DNA of 64,000 nt from Phallus indusiatus (taxonomy: Eukaryota > Basidiomycota > Agaricomycetes > Phallales > Phallaceae), in NCBI GenBank assembly GCA_027605045.1, contig JAQFWX010000004.1:1684683-1748682 (forward strand). The letters run 5' to 3'. Shown here in pieces: positions 1-12,358 of the stretch (its first letter is position 1; every line of letters starts with the position of its first letter). A program made the position numbers and the translations under genes. Below the pieces are notes generated by a model. That model did no database searches and was not told where the DNA came from. It saw only the letters and a list, made by a program, of their open reading frames with translations.

Positions 1-323
1 CACACAAATCATAACCAGAATAAGAAAGCACATAGAAATGGTATTAAAAAGCCCAAGGCTCAACGTACGCGGTCGATGAAAGGAGTAAGTGACCTCATTT
101 TTCTTTGACGCAAGTGGTAAATTAACGTATGATAGATGGACTCCAAGGTATGACATATGAAGCTTATTGAACCTACTGGCTTAATCCACTTAGGTCCGTC
201 GAATGCCCGCTATGCCCTTGCCGGAACTGTGAGTTGACATATAACAATCATTTGTTGCATAATCTTATATGTTGGCAGATCACTGCTCGTGCGGCGCAAA
301 AGGCGGCTGCTGCTGCTTCATGA
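1..323 (+). CDS. RPL29: 60S ribosomal protein L29 (eL29), 5' end outside window
   Basis: Small basic protein of the large cytosolic ribosomal subunit. The first 84 bases encode the family signature [19 protein letters not shown]; only the first few codons (usually MAKSKN) lie upstream of the window. Proposed exons are 1-84, a 12-nt microexon at 136-147 (MDSK), 194-228 and 279-323, ending in an Ala-rich tail and TGA. Introns are about 35-51 nt. One problem: the third exon encodes VRR in one frame and NARYALAGT in the next, so one base seems to be missing near 199-204. Using a donor at 89 instead of 85 gives an intact frame but replaces the conserved residues with unrelated ones. Identity of the family is clear; whether this copy is intact is not. 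Confidence 0.85.
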
Positions 324-453
324 TACATGATGAATGTTACAAAGAGTCTATACATTACATGGATAAAGACGACCCATGAGTATCTTCCGAGAGGGCTTTT
401 CTTAGTCGCATGACCTGGTTGTTCAAGTGTATTAATACGCGCCTCCTAAAATA

Positions 454-2375
454 CTATTCGCTTACCGCTTGTTCTTCCGGTGGTAGTGCACCTTTTGCTT
501 TATTATGTTTCCGAACCCTACGATATGTGAAAGTAGATTTACTACTTCCGGACTCTTGCTTCGCGTCTAAGAGCTTTTGACATTCTGCATCGGTTGGTAT
601 GTGTCCTTCTAACAGAGAAAAAAATTTGTGACGTAAAATAATCTTTATGTTCTCCAATTGAGTTTGTAGATACCACCCATAGCGATCCTAAAACACTGTA
701 AATCTATGTTCTGTCGAACATTTTTGACTCACATCGTATGTATCTGAAGCCGCCTCAGAACTAGTTATCATACCCTTCAGAAGTGGATCGACGATATCAC
801 AAAATTGAAAAGAGGCGGTTTCACTGTGCCGAACTTTGCCATCAAAAATATGCGAGCTCCTGACGTTCCATCTGAATGATCGTAATTTGGTCGACCGCAA
901 TTCTACTCACCTATCGGATGTGACCTGCTCCTGCAAGCTTTCAATATGTTTAGACTCTGGGCGAACGGAGACAGACGGTCTGGTCATAGGATTGTTTAGA
1001 TTACGGAAGTAGATTCTTTGATAGCTATGCAACTAAAGCATAAGTATAAATTATACGGTAAGGAAATACGCACAATCTTGCAGTTTTATTTTTTCTTGGA
1101 TCATAATCAAACCTCACCAATGTATCTCTCCAAGGCCCATCGATGAACACAAAGCACACGAGAGGAATTAGATATTTTGTGCTACACAAATAAGAATGAT
1201 ATGGTGAAACATGAGCTATGACAACAAACTTATTAATTTCCCTAGCCTCTGTCTCAGAAAACTGATTCAGAAGAGCAAGCTTTGTCCATATCGGTCTTTG
1301 TTGGAAAAGCTAGGGCAATGAATGTAACAACGGATGATGAATAAAGAGGACAAGGATAAACAAACCTCTTGTAACCGACTATACAATCCCTCATTTGCAG
1401 AGCTCCGCATGTCTTCCACTTGTTTAGAGGGTTTCGATGGAAGCTGTATGCGCAACATGAAGAAGGTATTTTTGATATGTGGTGTTAAGCATACTTCTTG
1501 ATCAGTGATCGACGCAGAAACTACGGACCAGCCCTTCCATCTGAATCTGTTGATATAACGCTTTTTTTCAAGTCCTGTGATGACATCAAGTGACGTTTCC
1601 ACAGTGGACATGGGGTTTTGCTTAAAACTTAAAAAAAGGATCAGCCGGAAGAAAAACTTAGCCTCAAGGTAAGCTATACTTGTAAATTTGTGGTATCCCC
1701 TGACGGGAAAAGATGGGAGGCGGAATTAGGTTTAGGTTACTCCGTTCAGCTGTAGCGTTTTCGTCAACCACTGTTTCAGTAGAATACTGTTCTTTCTCTG
1801 CTTCAAATTTAAAATCTCGGATAGACTCCGCTAAAGCCATTTGAGTAATCAAGTCTTTGAGAGTAAACTCACGCACCATCAAACGTTGCCATGGACATCC
1901 GCAATTTTGCAATAGGATCAGTCAAATCAGGTTGGAATTGGAAGTCAACCATGCCTTTTTGTCGAAAGATAAGACATATAACTAGAGATGAATAACACAA
2001 CTCACTTCTAAATCTTACTGATCTGGGAATTGTTCCCAAAATCGATGCAGTATATTCCCCTTTAGGCCTTTGGTCCTGTGAATCGATGGACACTTGTCTC
2101 AGTCGTCGTCTTCTTATTTTGAGAAGGAATTTGTTTGTTGGAACATCTTCGCCTGCCACTGGATGCGCGAAGGGGTTGTCTGGACGAAAGCTAAGGTCAA
2201 GTAAGTTCCCTCGAGTATCAGACGAATGTTTCCTTCGGGCAAAGACATTATCAATGGATGATTGTCCCCCCAGGGTTTCGATCGCGGTGGAGACAGAATT
2301 TCTAGAAACTAAACCGGGATATTCAATAGAATAAAACTGTTGCGTCGGTAGAGCTTGCAGCTGTGCAGCGTGCAT
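454..2375 (-). CDS. TFC1: Transcription factor IIIC subunit 5 (tau95/Sfc1-type)
   Basis: Subunit of TFIIIC, which binds the A box of tRNA promoters and recruits TFIIIB for RNA polymerase III. Nine exons can be joined in frame: 2375-2006, 1954-1877, 1830-1680, 1627-1366, 1309-1230, 1181-1070, 1032-911, 871-733 and 687-454, giving 515 residues. Family hallmarks appear in order: FYSIEYPG at the N-terminus, RPDNPFAHPV, the dimerisation-barrel segment ending MVDFQFQPD, IPPPIFSRQGIPQ, KKRYINRFRWKGW, RPIWTK, DGPWRDTLVRFDYDPRK, YQRIYFRN, and a C-terminal DRYGW/LRHKFFSLLEG helix region. Introns are only 37-52 nt. The ATG at 2375 is the first in frame and gives the expected start. The next gene in the same direction ends at 2648. 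No lesion is seen. Confidence 0.93.
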
Positions 2376-2647
2376 GTTTAATTGTCAATTGCTTAGTTGC
2401 GAATCAAACTGGCGGAAGAGTTTAGAGACGTTGAAATCAGCTTCAACAGCCTGACCCGACCCGAGTCATTATATAATGCGTCTAGTGGTACAGTTGGACA
2501 TGATCCGAAGGGAAAACAACACACAATTGTAATCTTGTAGGTAATACACACATGTATATGAATATAAGTACTGATACACTTGTTTTCCATAGCTGGGTCG
2601 GTCTGAAAAAAATAATCTTTGTATTAATCACAAGTGGTCGGTCGTTG

Positions 2648-5600
2648 CTATTGTCCCAAACCCTTTCGACGAGATTTTCCATGTCGTTTTCGGGGATTAG
2701 ATGGAACTATGTTTGTCCCTGATGCCGTTCCTGACTGCTTTGCCACCCGTTCCTCTTCGGCAGCCCACCACTTCATGAAGTCTTCTTCTTCTTTCTTAGC
2801 GCGTTCTTCTTCTTGAATTTGACGCAATGTTGGCTTTTCCATACTCGGCAAAGTTTGAGCTAACTGCTGTTCTTGAATTGCAGCAAAAGACAAACCAGCA
2901 GCTGGCGAGGAAGAAAGATCTTTATTAGATGACCCTGAAGCCCAAGGGGTAACATCTGGCCTTCGACGAATTATTGGAGAGTGTTTAATTGTATTTGGGG
3001 ACGAAGATGAGCTTCCTGTCCACACGCGTACTCCGGGCTCGACTCTGGAATGAGACTTTGCCGGACTACGTGCTTGAGATGAATCGAAAGCGGATACCGA
3101 TATTGAAGACGCAACAGCCGAAGGACGCTGCATAGACACATTCCAAGGTGGTGGCCCGCTAATGTGAGGTAAAGATGTCGCCGATGACGAGGGAGGCATG
3201 GCCGTCACTCGAGCTGAAGATTGGTTGCCAGGCTGATCGGCAGAAAGTCTTTTTTCTTCCGTAGTAACAATGTGAGTGGTCTTGGCAGCTGTTTCCGCCA
3301 TAACGGCCTTGAAATCAACCTTAGGTATTTCCTGCATCGTTTTTGACTTCCATACTTTCCTCGGAGATTCTCCAGAAGCAGAGATCGCGGCGGTTTGCTG
3401 GGTCGTAATTGAAGGTAACGGGGAAGTCGTAGGGTTCTCATCCATATGAAAGATATAGTCTTCCACATTTGATTTTGGCGTTGTCGGGGGTATTCCGCTT
3501 GATGTTGGGGTCAATCGTGGGGATTTTTGATCCAGCGGGATACGCTGGCTACGAACAATGGGGCTTGGTATGTCTTGCAGCTTCAACCAATCGACATTCC
3601 GCTTCATCAACTCATCCATATTTAATTTAGCGCGAGTGGATGGGGAGAGGATAGCCTGTCGAGCACGAATAGCTCTACCGAGAGCGGGTATAAGGTCTTC
3701 AACGTCATACTCTCGCTCGCGGTCGTTATCGAGGAGTCGATCCTCCATGATGGCTTCTAAATTGCAAGCTATGTAATCGTGAAGACTGTCAATGAGAGGT
3801 AGCACATTATAATGGGTTGCTCGGGAAAGAATATAGGGCGCGTTGGAAATGGTGACAAATCGCAAGAGTATACTAGAACAGACAGACATTAGGCGATCAA
3901 GAAGTAGTTCACTCTAAAACGTATATTAGAACATGAGAGAGAAGACGTGAGGTCAAGATATACCGCCATAGATACGACCTCGAAAATTAAATCAATGAAA
4001 TTTTGTACTGTATCAATATCATCTAGGCGGATTTTCAGTGAAATTTATGGAAGCAAGGTAAAACCCTAACCTAAATTATCAAAAAGCGCATCTTCTTCGC
4101 CGCTGTAAATCCACTTCATAACGTAAAAAAATCCCCTCCATTCCATGTGCTCCATATTAATAGTTATAGTTCTATCATGGGTCCATCTATTTGTGGTCCA
4201 GGCGTCTTCTTCGAAAAAGTATGTGAAAAACAGGCATCTACAGCGTAGGATGGTGGAATGACAGGCAACTTGACGATCCAGTAGAACGATAAAAACATCT
4301 GGACCAATTGTCCGATTAGTTGAGCTTCCGTCGTCATTCTGGCACACGTTAAACATGGCCCATAAATGTTGGCCCAATGTCGGAACACGAACGGTAATGT
4401 TGGTATCACCAGTCACAAACAGATCGTTGATTGAAAGTACGGTCGCCAGCTGATCGAATTCCCGACGAATTTGCACGGCCTTGTTGAATGAAAAAGTATC
4501 AAGTATTGGAATTGTGTCGGTATAGAAGAACTCAAGGAGTAACAAAACGGTCAAGGGCTGAATCCCGCTTATTTTTAGAACAGAGTAAGTATTAACAGCA
4601 CCGGATTTACCAACGCAATTGGTATATTCGATACGGATAGACCCATTCCGGAGATCGTGCCTTTCATAGGCGAAGATAGTTCTCAGCACAGGGGAACGAG
4701 CTGACAGCAACGCACGATGCACGGGTATATCTATGCCCGCTCGACAAATCATATTTGACCCATATTCCATCTTTCCAGAGAATAATCCCCGATTGGTTTC
4801 CTGACGTGACTTGTCATCAATAAAGAGAAGCTCTAGGAGTTTTTTCGCCGACGTCCTGCAAATAGATGTAGACTCTTGATCACCGTCCCATTCGGAATTA
4901 TCCTCAATGGTGTTTTGGGCCGTCTTGTTGTCTAGATCATACTCTTTCGAAGCCCAAGATCGCATTGTAGCAACATTGTCGCCGAGCGTATTGCCTTCAA
5001 TGGCAATAGGTCGTAGGGGATAATTTAACCTAAGAGCCCCGAACCCTCCAGCTGAATTAGCATAAACACGAATAGCTCTATGCATGAACGGCACACGATA
5101 AAATATGCCCTTCGTGACAGCGACACTCCCAGACTTGGGTGTACTCAAGCTTGCTGTTGTGCGAGACCGCGTAAAAACATAACCCGATTGTGTGCAGATA
5201 ATCAAATCCCCGTTTGTCCCCAATGCGACGTCCTTCAAGAAGTCAGGTTTGACAATTTTGAAATGAAGGATTAGCGAAACACACTCGAGCAGAATCCACT
5301 AGTCGCTTAGCTGGCCAGACTCTCTGAGGTTTGACAACAACACGATCTTTGGTTTTTCCTTCTTTGCCACCGTCGGTAGGAGTTGAAAGGCGGCTGGGAG
5401 CCGAGAATGTCCATACATCACCTTTGCTAGACAACGTGGCAAAGGTTCCTTCGCAGCCTGTGACTTTGATCATTGCCGGTGCCCTACTCGCAGAAGGAGG
5501 AATGTAGGGCGTTAGGCTCAAACGATCCGACACTGAAAACCTAAGTGTCGTGATAAGCCTTCGCTCAACTAATGAAAGCGAGATCTCACATAACGCGGAA

Positions 5601-7145
5601 ACGGTTGTCGTCGTGAAAGCAAATTACATCGCCAGTGTGCAAAAGGCATGCCATTGCTGAATCCTATACATAGTTAGCATAGGCTTAAGGAGATGATTAA
5701 ACCCCTAATTACAGTAAACGCTATGTCAGTTACATTCTGTACACCGGTGACTTTGCGAGGAAGGACTTGGACGGGTTGCGATGAGCTATCGTACCCTACG
5801 AATAGTAGGACTTGTGGGAGGTCTTATCAACCAAAAAACAAATACCTAGTTGCCCATTATTAGTCCCCCACGTGAATACATCTCCTTCGTCGAGTGTCCA
5901 ACAAGCCGAAGCGATTTTAGATGCGGATATTCCAACAACCACTTCCTTTTTGAGCGGCCCCAAAATTCGTTTTGGCACCGCTTGGATAGGTTCCTCTGAC
6001 TTCAATTGGCCCATTGCCGAAGATTCAATAACATATCCAAGCTGAGAGAATCTGTTTAGTCCCCAAGACCACACCTCGCCAAAATCCGTCAGAACTAGGG
6101 TGTGATCTTGGGCCGCAACAACTGAAATAGCACGATGCTGGATTTGGGGGCCATGCTGTAAATTATATAGCGTGTGTTTGATGTGCCCAAGTCTGACAAA
6201 TTCGCAGCCTGTTAATATGTGCAAATAATGATATAAACCAAAGCCTACCGGCCGCCACTTCCAAAGCCGCAAATTCGAAGGTTATGACCTGTCTCATCTG
6301 TTATGACGGCTACATGATGAAGGTACATTCAAATAAGTCTTTGCTATTGAGTTTATGTAACTCGCACCTGTATGCAATTTTGCCATGCTGACAATTTTGG
6401 CTTGAACAGGGGTGAATTTATCCACGCCAGGCGGGATAGCTGTTCGAGGCATTACGACTTGATCAGGAAATGTTCTGTCGTTGCTATCACCATGCCCGAG
6501 TGTAGCATTTCTGTCGCGAATGAACTAAACTTAAGCAGGGCATTTCAAAATAAAGAATGCGCACAAACCTATTGCCTCCCCATGTGAAAAAATCCGCAGG
6601 AAGGCTGAGATCCCTTGATGAAACCTGGTGCAATGAATACAAACTCGGTGTCAGAGGCCACGTTCCCTCTTGCGTGAGATTGTAAAGTTCGAAAGATGTC
6701 AGTCCCTCATTATCTCGTATGTGAGTGTCGATGTCGAGTCGTTTAAGAAGAAGTTGGCTAGATCTCGGTTGAAGTATGCAACTCATAAACTGCAATCTAA
6801 TGAACCTTTCACATACCAGGCGGACAAATTCCCGGAATATAATGCTCGATGTAAGGGCGTCCACTTGGACTCGGCGTCTTGAACATTGACATTGATGGCA
6901 GGATGGGCAAGTAACATTCTTATGTATGTCAAAGCATACGGTTCGATAGTTGAGCATGCTATGTGAAGGACTGTCCGCCCTAACCAGTCTTTGGCATTGA
7001 CGTCAATGTCCTGGGTCAGCAATGCCGATCGCTTTCCCAAGCTACTGCTAGGTGTTGAGGGCTGTTTGCGAGACTTAATTGCTTCCAGCAACTTCGAGAA
7101 GGCCTGCTCATTTTTTAGAGCAAAGTAAGCATGAAGGTTGCTCAT
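2648..7145 (-). CDS. IBtk-like ankyrin-RCC1-BTB protein
   Basis: Resembles animal inhibitor of Bruton tyrosine kinase, a BTB protein that serves as a Cullin-3 substrate adaptor. Domains in order: two ankyrin repeats (DWLGRTVLHIACS near 6990-6950, WTPLHRALYSGNL, then DNEGLTSFELYN); RCC1 repeats (FFTWGGNR, WSWGLNRFSQLG, FTWGTNNGQLG) from about 6600 to 5300; two BTB domains (around 4800-4500 and 4350-4050, with DVFIVLLDRQVACHSTIL); and a long Ser/Pro-rich tail ending in basic residues at 2648. About ten introns of roughly 45-60 nt join in frame. The start at 7145 (MSNLHAYFALKNEQAF) opens the ankyrin region. BTB-Cul3 function is inferred from the family; no fungal role can be read from sequence. 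Confidence 0.87.
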
Positions 7146-7504
7146 TCGGGTGACAACTACTAGGCTATTACCCAGACATAAGGTATCAAAACCTCGGTTC
7201 CTTGGGTAACGTCCGGTGTTTTGTCTATAGAGACTGGAGTAAAAGGTCGGAATGAATCCCAGAGAGCCAACGTGGGTGTGACAGCCGCTTATGTCTACAC
7301 TGTCACGAACGTGCATGTAGAAGGACCTAATCATTTTTTAAGTTTGCTTTGGAATGTCGAATAAAGAGTGTTTTTTATGATGTGAATAGGGGTCGCAAGC
7401 TATGTTTTAACAAAATAGTTAAAGTCTAATATTGACGTTGTCGAATGATTAGATGTTATACAACCCTGCATGGCAAAGATTAGATTGTTGTATAAGCATT
7501 GATG
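7146..7504. other. Intergenic, IBtk-like promoter and kinase 3' end
   Basis: AT-rich spacer between the IBtk-like start and the last exon of the kinase gene, both on the minus strand. It should hold the IBtk-like promoter and the kinase 3' UTR. Short ORFs cross it but none resembles a protein. Nothing else seen. Confidence 0.5.
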
Positions 7505-10500
7505 TTATACTTCCTGTCTTTGTCGTCTCCTTTTCTCCCTTTCGCGTTTCGACTCGAACTCGTGCCATTCACCATCAAGGGAAGATAGTCTGAGATGGGA
7601 AAAAAAATTAAGACTCCTTCATCAACATTATCTCCAGGAATACATACTCAGGCATGCATTCCGAAGGTTCCTCGGTTTTGAAATACGGTGCTTCCAAAGC
7701 TTGTGCTGCCGTTATCCTTGTGACAGGATTATACGCCAGTAATCTCTCGGCCAAATCTAGCCCCGCCGGAGACAGCCATCTAAAACGTAGTCAATATAAA
7801 GATCACTGACGATTCTACGTTGCCTACTTTTTGAACAATTCTCGCAAACCACCCTTGGAGGCTTTCCTCGGTTTGATGAGCTCATACCAAGGAAGGTCAG
7901 ATAATTCAGGCCAGCCTGTGGTTGTTGGTGTTCCCAAGGTATCGTAAACAACCTGCAACTGGTGTATTTCATCATTTCCCTGGAAGATGGGTTTCGTCGT
8001 GAATAACTCAAGCATAATACAGCTGTAGCCCATTTGAGTACCTCCAATAATAACATGGCTCTTACGTACCCTGCAGACCAGATATCAACCTCTGCTCCAT
8101 ATATAGTCGCTCCAAGTAATAGCTCGGGCGGTCGATACCACAAGGTTATAACGCGATTGGTATAATCACTCCGATGTCGCTTTTGATAGAAGCGAGCCAA
8201 CCCAAAATCAGCTAAACGTAATTCCCCACGATTGTTAATGAGTATGTTGGAGCCTTTTATGTCTCGGTGCATGACACCCTTTGGTGTAAATAAGCCAAAC
8301 CGGCAAGCATCTGGCGACATAATGATTTTAAATGAGCTTGGGTGAACGAGAATTGGGTCTGGGAAAGAATCCCTGTTAGATCATGGTCCATATATTCAAA
8401 GACCATGTAAACGTGGCCTTAAACAAGTATATGAGGAAAAAGATAAGACTGTAAAAAATTGAGCAGTACCTTTGGACACAATCATTTCATGCAGTCGCAC
8501 AATATTCAAATGGTGTAAGCATTGCAGCAGCTTGATTTCTCGCATGGCAGTAACTGGAAACCCATCCCGTTCGCCTTCCATACGTAGACGTTTCAAAGCC
8601 ACAAACGCCCGGGAGAGGAGATTCTGGGCTTTATATACTTTTCCGAAAGTTCCCTCTCCCACTTGCCCTACTATTTTGTAAACTTCCTCTCGAGCGGGAG
8701 CTGTTCGATGAGAAGTTTCTTCTGGGAAACCTTCATTTCCGTTTACATGTAGTTGATCAGGTGGTGGCAAGTCCAATCCATCCTGCTGATCTGCACTGGG
8801 AGCTGGGTTTAAATTGGTCGAAATTAAGGCTTTTGCCTCTATCCAATTTGACGTCTCAACAATAGTCGAAGGCTCTTCGGCAGCTACTTCTGAGTCTTCT
8901 TCGGGGAAAAACTTTCGAATGGAAGGGTTCCCACTTATTGGAAGGCGATGGATCCTAACGTTAGGAACAATTTCTCTAGACTGGGCCATCGTTTCCGTGT
9001 TTGTAGATGATATACCCTTAGTTTCTTTTCCAACTACGGGCATTCGCAAGTCGACTGCATGTGAGTCATCATCTCCAGACGTCAGTGAAACAGCACCCTG
9101 TGGATGACATTGAGCTAGAAATAAACTTCACAGACAGATATGTTACTTTTTAGAAATTTCTCCTTTATCATTAAGCGAATGGACAGTAACCGCTACAGTC
9201 CCAGTAGGCGAAACAGGGTATCCCCCAACCTGGTAAACCGATAAAAGATGAACGAGTCAAAGAAAGACTTGACTGTTTACATACTTCGTCAATATTCATG
9301 GAAAACCGGTCCTTTCTCTGGTGGTCTTTGGAAATCGTCGACCGCAATAGCTCCGAGCTATCATGTGAGACAGGAAGCCGATGGAGTGACCGACGACGAA
9401 GGTTTGAGCCAGGACTTGGACTGCGACTATCGCTTTGACTACGACTACGACTGCTCCTGCTCCATGATGATCGACTGCTGTTCCGACGGTTATATTTCCT
9501 GTTCAATTCTTCACTCGCATGGGAAAGTGGAGAAACATGAGAGTTGTCGTCCCTCTGCTTATAAACCTTTGATCTCCGGGAAGACGGAATACGACTTCCC
9601 AAACGACTATGGGGCCGGCTATCAACTGGTCGATTTGGACTTAAAGAGTCGTAGCGTTTCAGACGTTTGGAAAATACACCCGAAGTAGAATGATTGTCTG
9701 GTGATCTAATAGATTCTGAAGGGGAGGCTGGGCGAGATGGTGGACGTGAACGAGAACGAGAACGAGAATAAGACAAGGAAGTCTTTCGACGTTTTACCCC
9801 CCGAAAATCAGGTTTGGAAAAGTTTTTCCCTTTTTTCTCGAAACTCCTATGAGTTGTTAGATATTTTATGGTTGTATATGACAAACAAATATACCTCCCG
9901 CGATTAGATGTATCCCAATTATTTGGATCCTCTCTCGCTTCTCTTATTGAGCTTTTTCTGTTATGACTGTGCTGGTTATACTGCCTTGAATACCTATCTG
10001 ACACTTGGAAATTGTTTTTTTTGTAGTATCGAGGGCGATCGAATTTAGATTGGCGGGCAAGTCGCTCTCTTTCAGCTGCTTGCCAAGAGGCACCTGGAGT
10101 CCAGACCCTCCCTTGCGTTGATGATTCTGCTTTCGGTTCTTCTTCTAAATTCTTATCTCTTGTTCTCCACGAAGATTCCCTATATCTAGATATGCCATTA
10201 TTGTCCAAGTTGTTTTTTCCGGATGGGGTGATATGTCCGTCGTGTTCAGCCTCTTTCGCCGGTGCCTTCTCCCCTTTTCGACTAGGATCTTTGTCTAACC
10301 AAGAATCTGATCCTTTAGAATGAGAAATATTTCGGCTCCATTGTCTTTCCGAGCGATTGGACGAGTTGTAGTTCCGCTCTCTCCAATCTCTACTTGGTAG
10401 GCCACTGGATCTTTCGGTTCGAGTACGTTCGTAGGTATCTTCTCGTCGATGGTCATATTGACGAGTGTTGGATTTACGGTAACGAGTATTTCCCCCACCA

Positions 10501-10748
10501 TTAGAATCATCTTTCTTCCATCTATCTCTTCTATACCCGTCTCTGGAGGGGTTGTCCTGGGTACTGGAATGAGAAAGTCGAGGGGGCGATCGTGGTGTGT
10601 ACGGGGAACGGGAAGAATGGCGAAGGGGAATCGTGTTAGGGTCTTCAGCAGATACTGAGAAAGCTTCATCACCATGACCTCCTGCATAATGAGACGAACT
10701 TTCTGACTGGCGGCCTCGCCGACCCTGGTAGTGGTAGCTCGTAGACAT
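7505..10748 (-). CDS. CTK1: CTD kinase, Ctk1/CDK12/CDK13 type
   Basis: Cyclin-dependent kinase expected to phosphorylate Ser2 of the RNA polymerase II CTD during elongation. The first ~500 residues (10748 to about 9220, with an in-frame intron near 9890-9840) are rich in Arg-Ser, as in CDK12. The kinase domain then reads GQVGEGTFGKVYKA, catalytic lysine in VALKRLRMEGERDG, helix PVTAMRE (a PITAIRE variant), HRDIKGSNILINN, DFGLAR, and TLWYRPPELLLGA. The C-terminal extension LSSLDGEWHEFESKRERE, after a final intron, is characteristic of fungal Ctk1. An oddity: just before the HRD loop, YLHQ and KGVMHRD lie in different frames and one A is missing at the AAA run 8282-8280. No intron can fit there, so this copy is frameshifted as given. 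Confidence 0.88.
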
Positions 10749-12358
10749 GCTCTTGTGTCCAATTGGTCACGCTCTCTGTTGATGTAAGTTTTGGACGTGT
10801 TGAAAGACAGGACGACAGTGAACAACCTGTTAACCTTTGACTGAACCTTGAGATATAGAGCAATAATTTTACTGCAAAAACGTCAATATCTGCTGTTCAA
10901 GAGCGCAACGAGAACACAAACGATACTTGTGCCTGACGTCTCCAATTCACAGTCAGTAAACCAGTTAACGCACGAAGTCCGTGAATTAGCACGTACAATA
11001 TGGGCTGAATAGGTATCTCAAACATACATTCGGTACAGAAATAGTTTTAAAACTGTGACGACTTGGTCTCACACTACACTGGCAGCTCCTTGCAGTCCAG
11101 TGGCAAATGCGCGCGCCTAAGCGAACTGACGAACGGCTCAAGTGTGAAACCCACAATATAGTATACGCCACGTTTAAAATACAGATATCAGGACGACAGC
11201 AAGGTAATTTCTCAAATATACACATTGGGACACCCTTCAGAATCCCATGCTAAGCTGACACTTCTCAGCTTCGCATCAAACCAAATCTCCATTCCAAAAC
11301 GGTGGCCCGCACATACTAGTAAAGACATGCCAACCAGTTTTCCTCGAGTATAAAACCTGCCGCTGGAAATTAATCCAAGGTCTCGCAATTCATCGTGAAA
11401 GTACGCACCGTAGCTAGACTGTACAGTTACACACTTGACAGCACTAGAACAATTTTGTATGCAGAGTTCGCATAATCCTTCCGCACTTCCCTTACCTCCG
11501 TGTTGAGTGAATATTTGTAGAAATTCTAAGCAACGTTGAGCATGTCTCCCTGGTATGGTGTTGGCATTTTTGCTATACATGCGTCCTGGTCCTTTCGAAG
11601 AGATAGTTCTGTAACTGAACCTTACACATTTACACATGGCTACGGACACGAGTAAAACGAAGTAAGAGGTTATGCGCAGATGAAAGAAAGTTGAGTCCTA
11701 CCTTAGCCTTGCCAAACAGGATATATATAAAAGGTGAACATGGTAGTTATAGGCTGACGACTACTGCTCAAATCGTAACTCGTGATGAGACTGCGAATCG
11801 GACATTTGACGAGACTGTAAAATATGAATTGTGTTGTCCCGGGCCCCCCCCACATGGACGTTTTACTGAAAACAATTACCGAGAACGATTGTATTTCTGA
11901 AGTGGATTGATTGAAAAGAAGAGTTCTGGTTGGTTTACTAATGCCATCTTGAAAGTTGCACTACCTTCCCTACTATGCGAATCATTCGTGTTTGGCCCAA
12001 CTTCTTTAGCAACCTGAACACGCAGGCTTGATAGCATCAAACAAGTAACAAACCTGAGAAGCCCTGACGATTTGAGAAGTTGCTTAACCCACAACGCAGA
12101 CCGTCTTGGGGGACGTTACCCTCATACTACACCTTATGTACACGAAGTTAAATGAAAATAACGTCACAATTGAAGAACAAGAGGGTGCATACCCATTTGC
12201 ACATGTGAAACTTAAGCAATGTGGCGTAACGCTGAACATTGCGTTCTGTGATGAGCATTGCCAATGTTATATAATCGGAGCCTGAGAGGTGCCTCCGAAC
12301 CGTTGCCTGATTATTGGCGTGCTGATCTCCACTAGACTCTTCGTCTTTGCGTGATATT
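10749..12358. other. Gene-poor 1.6 kb with one unplaced minus-strand ORF
   Basis: Lies between the divergent starts of the CTK1-like gene and UFE1, so it must contain both promoters. The minus strand has a 145-codon ORF at 11649-11212 containing IFTQHGGKGSAEGLCELC and DLGLISSGRFYTRGKLVG. Its composition is protein-like but I do not recognise the family. A second ORF at 12094-11876 starts with a hydrophobic, signal-like stretch. The two could be exons of one small, possibly secreted protein, but I could not join them convincingly. No repeats or transposon ends are obvious. Confidence 0.3.

Noticed and set aside
8270..8295. Programmed minus-one ribosomal frameshift in the CTK1-like gene
   Set aside because: The site CAC CAA AGG is not a slippery heptamer, and no downstream structure is evident.
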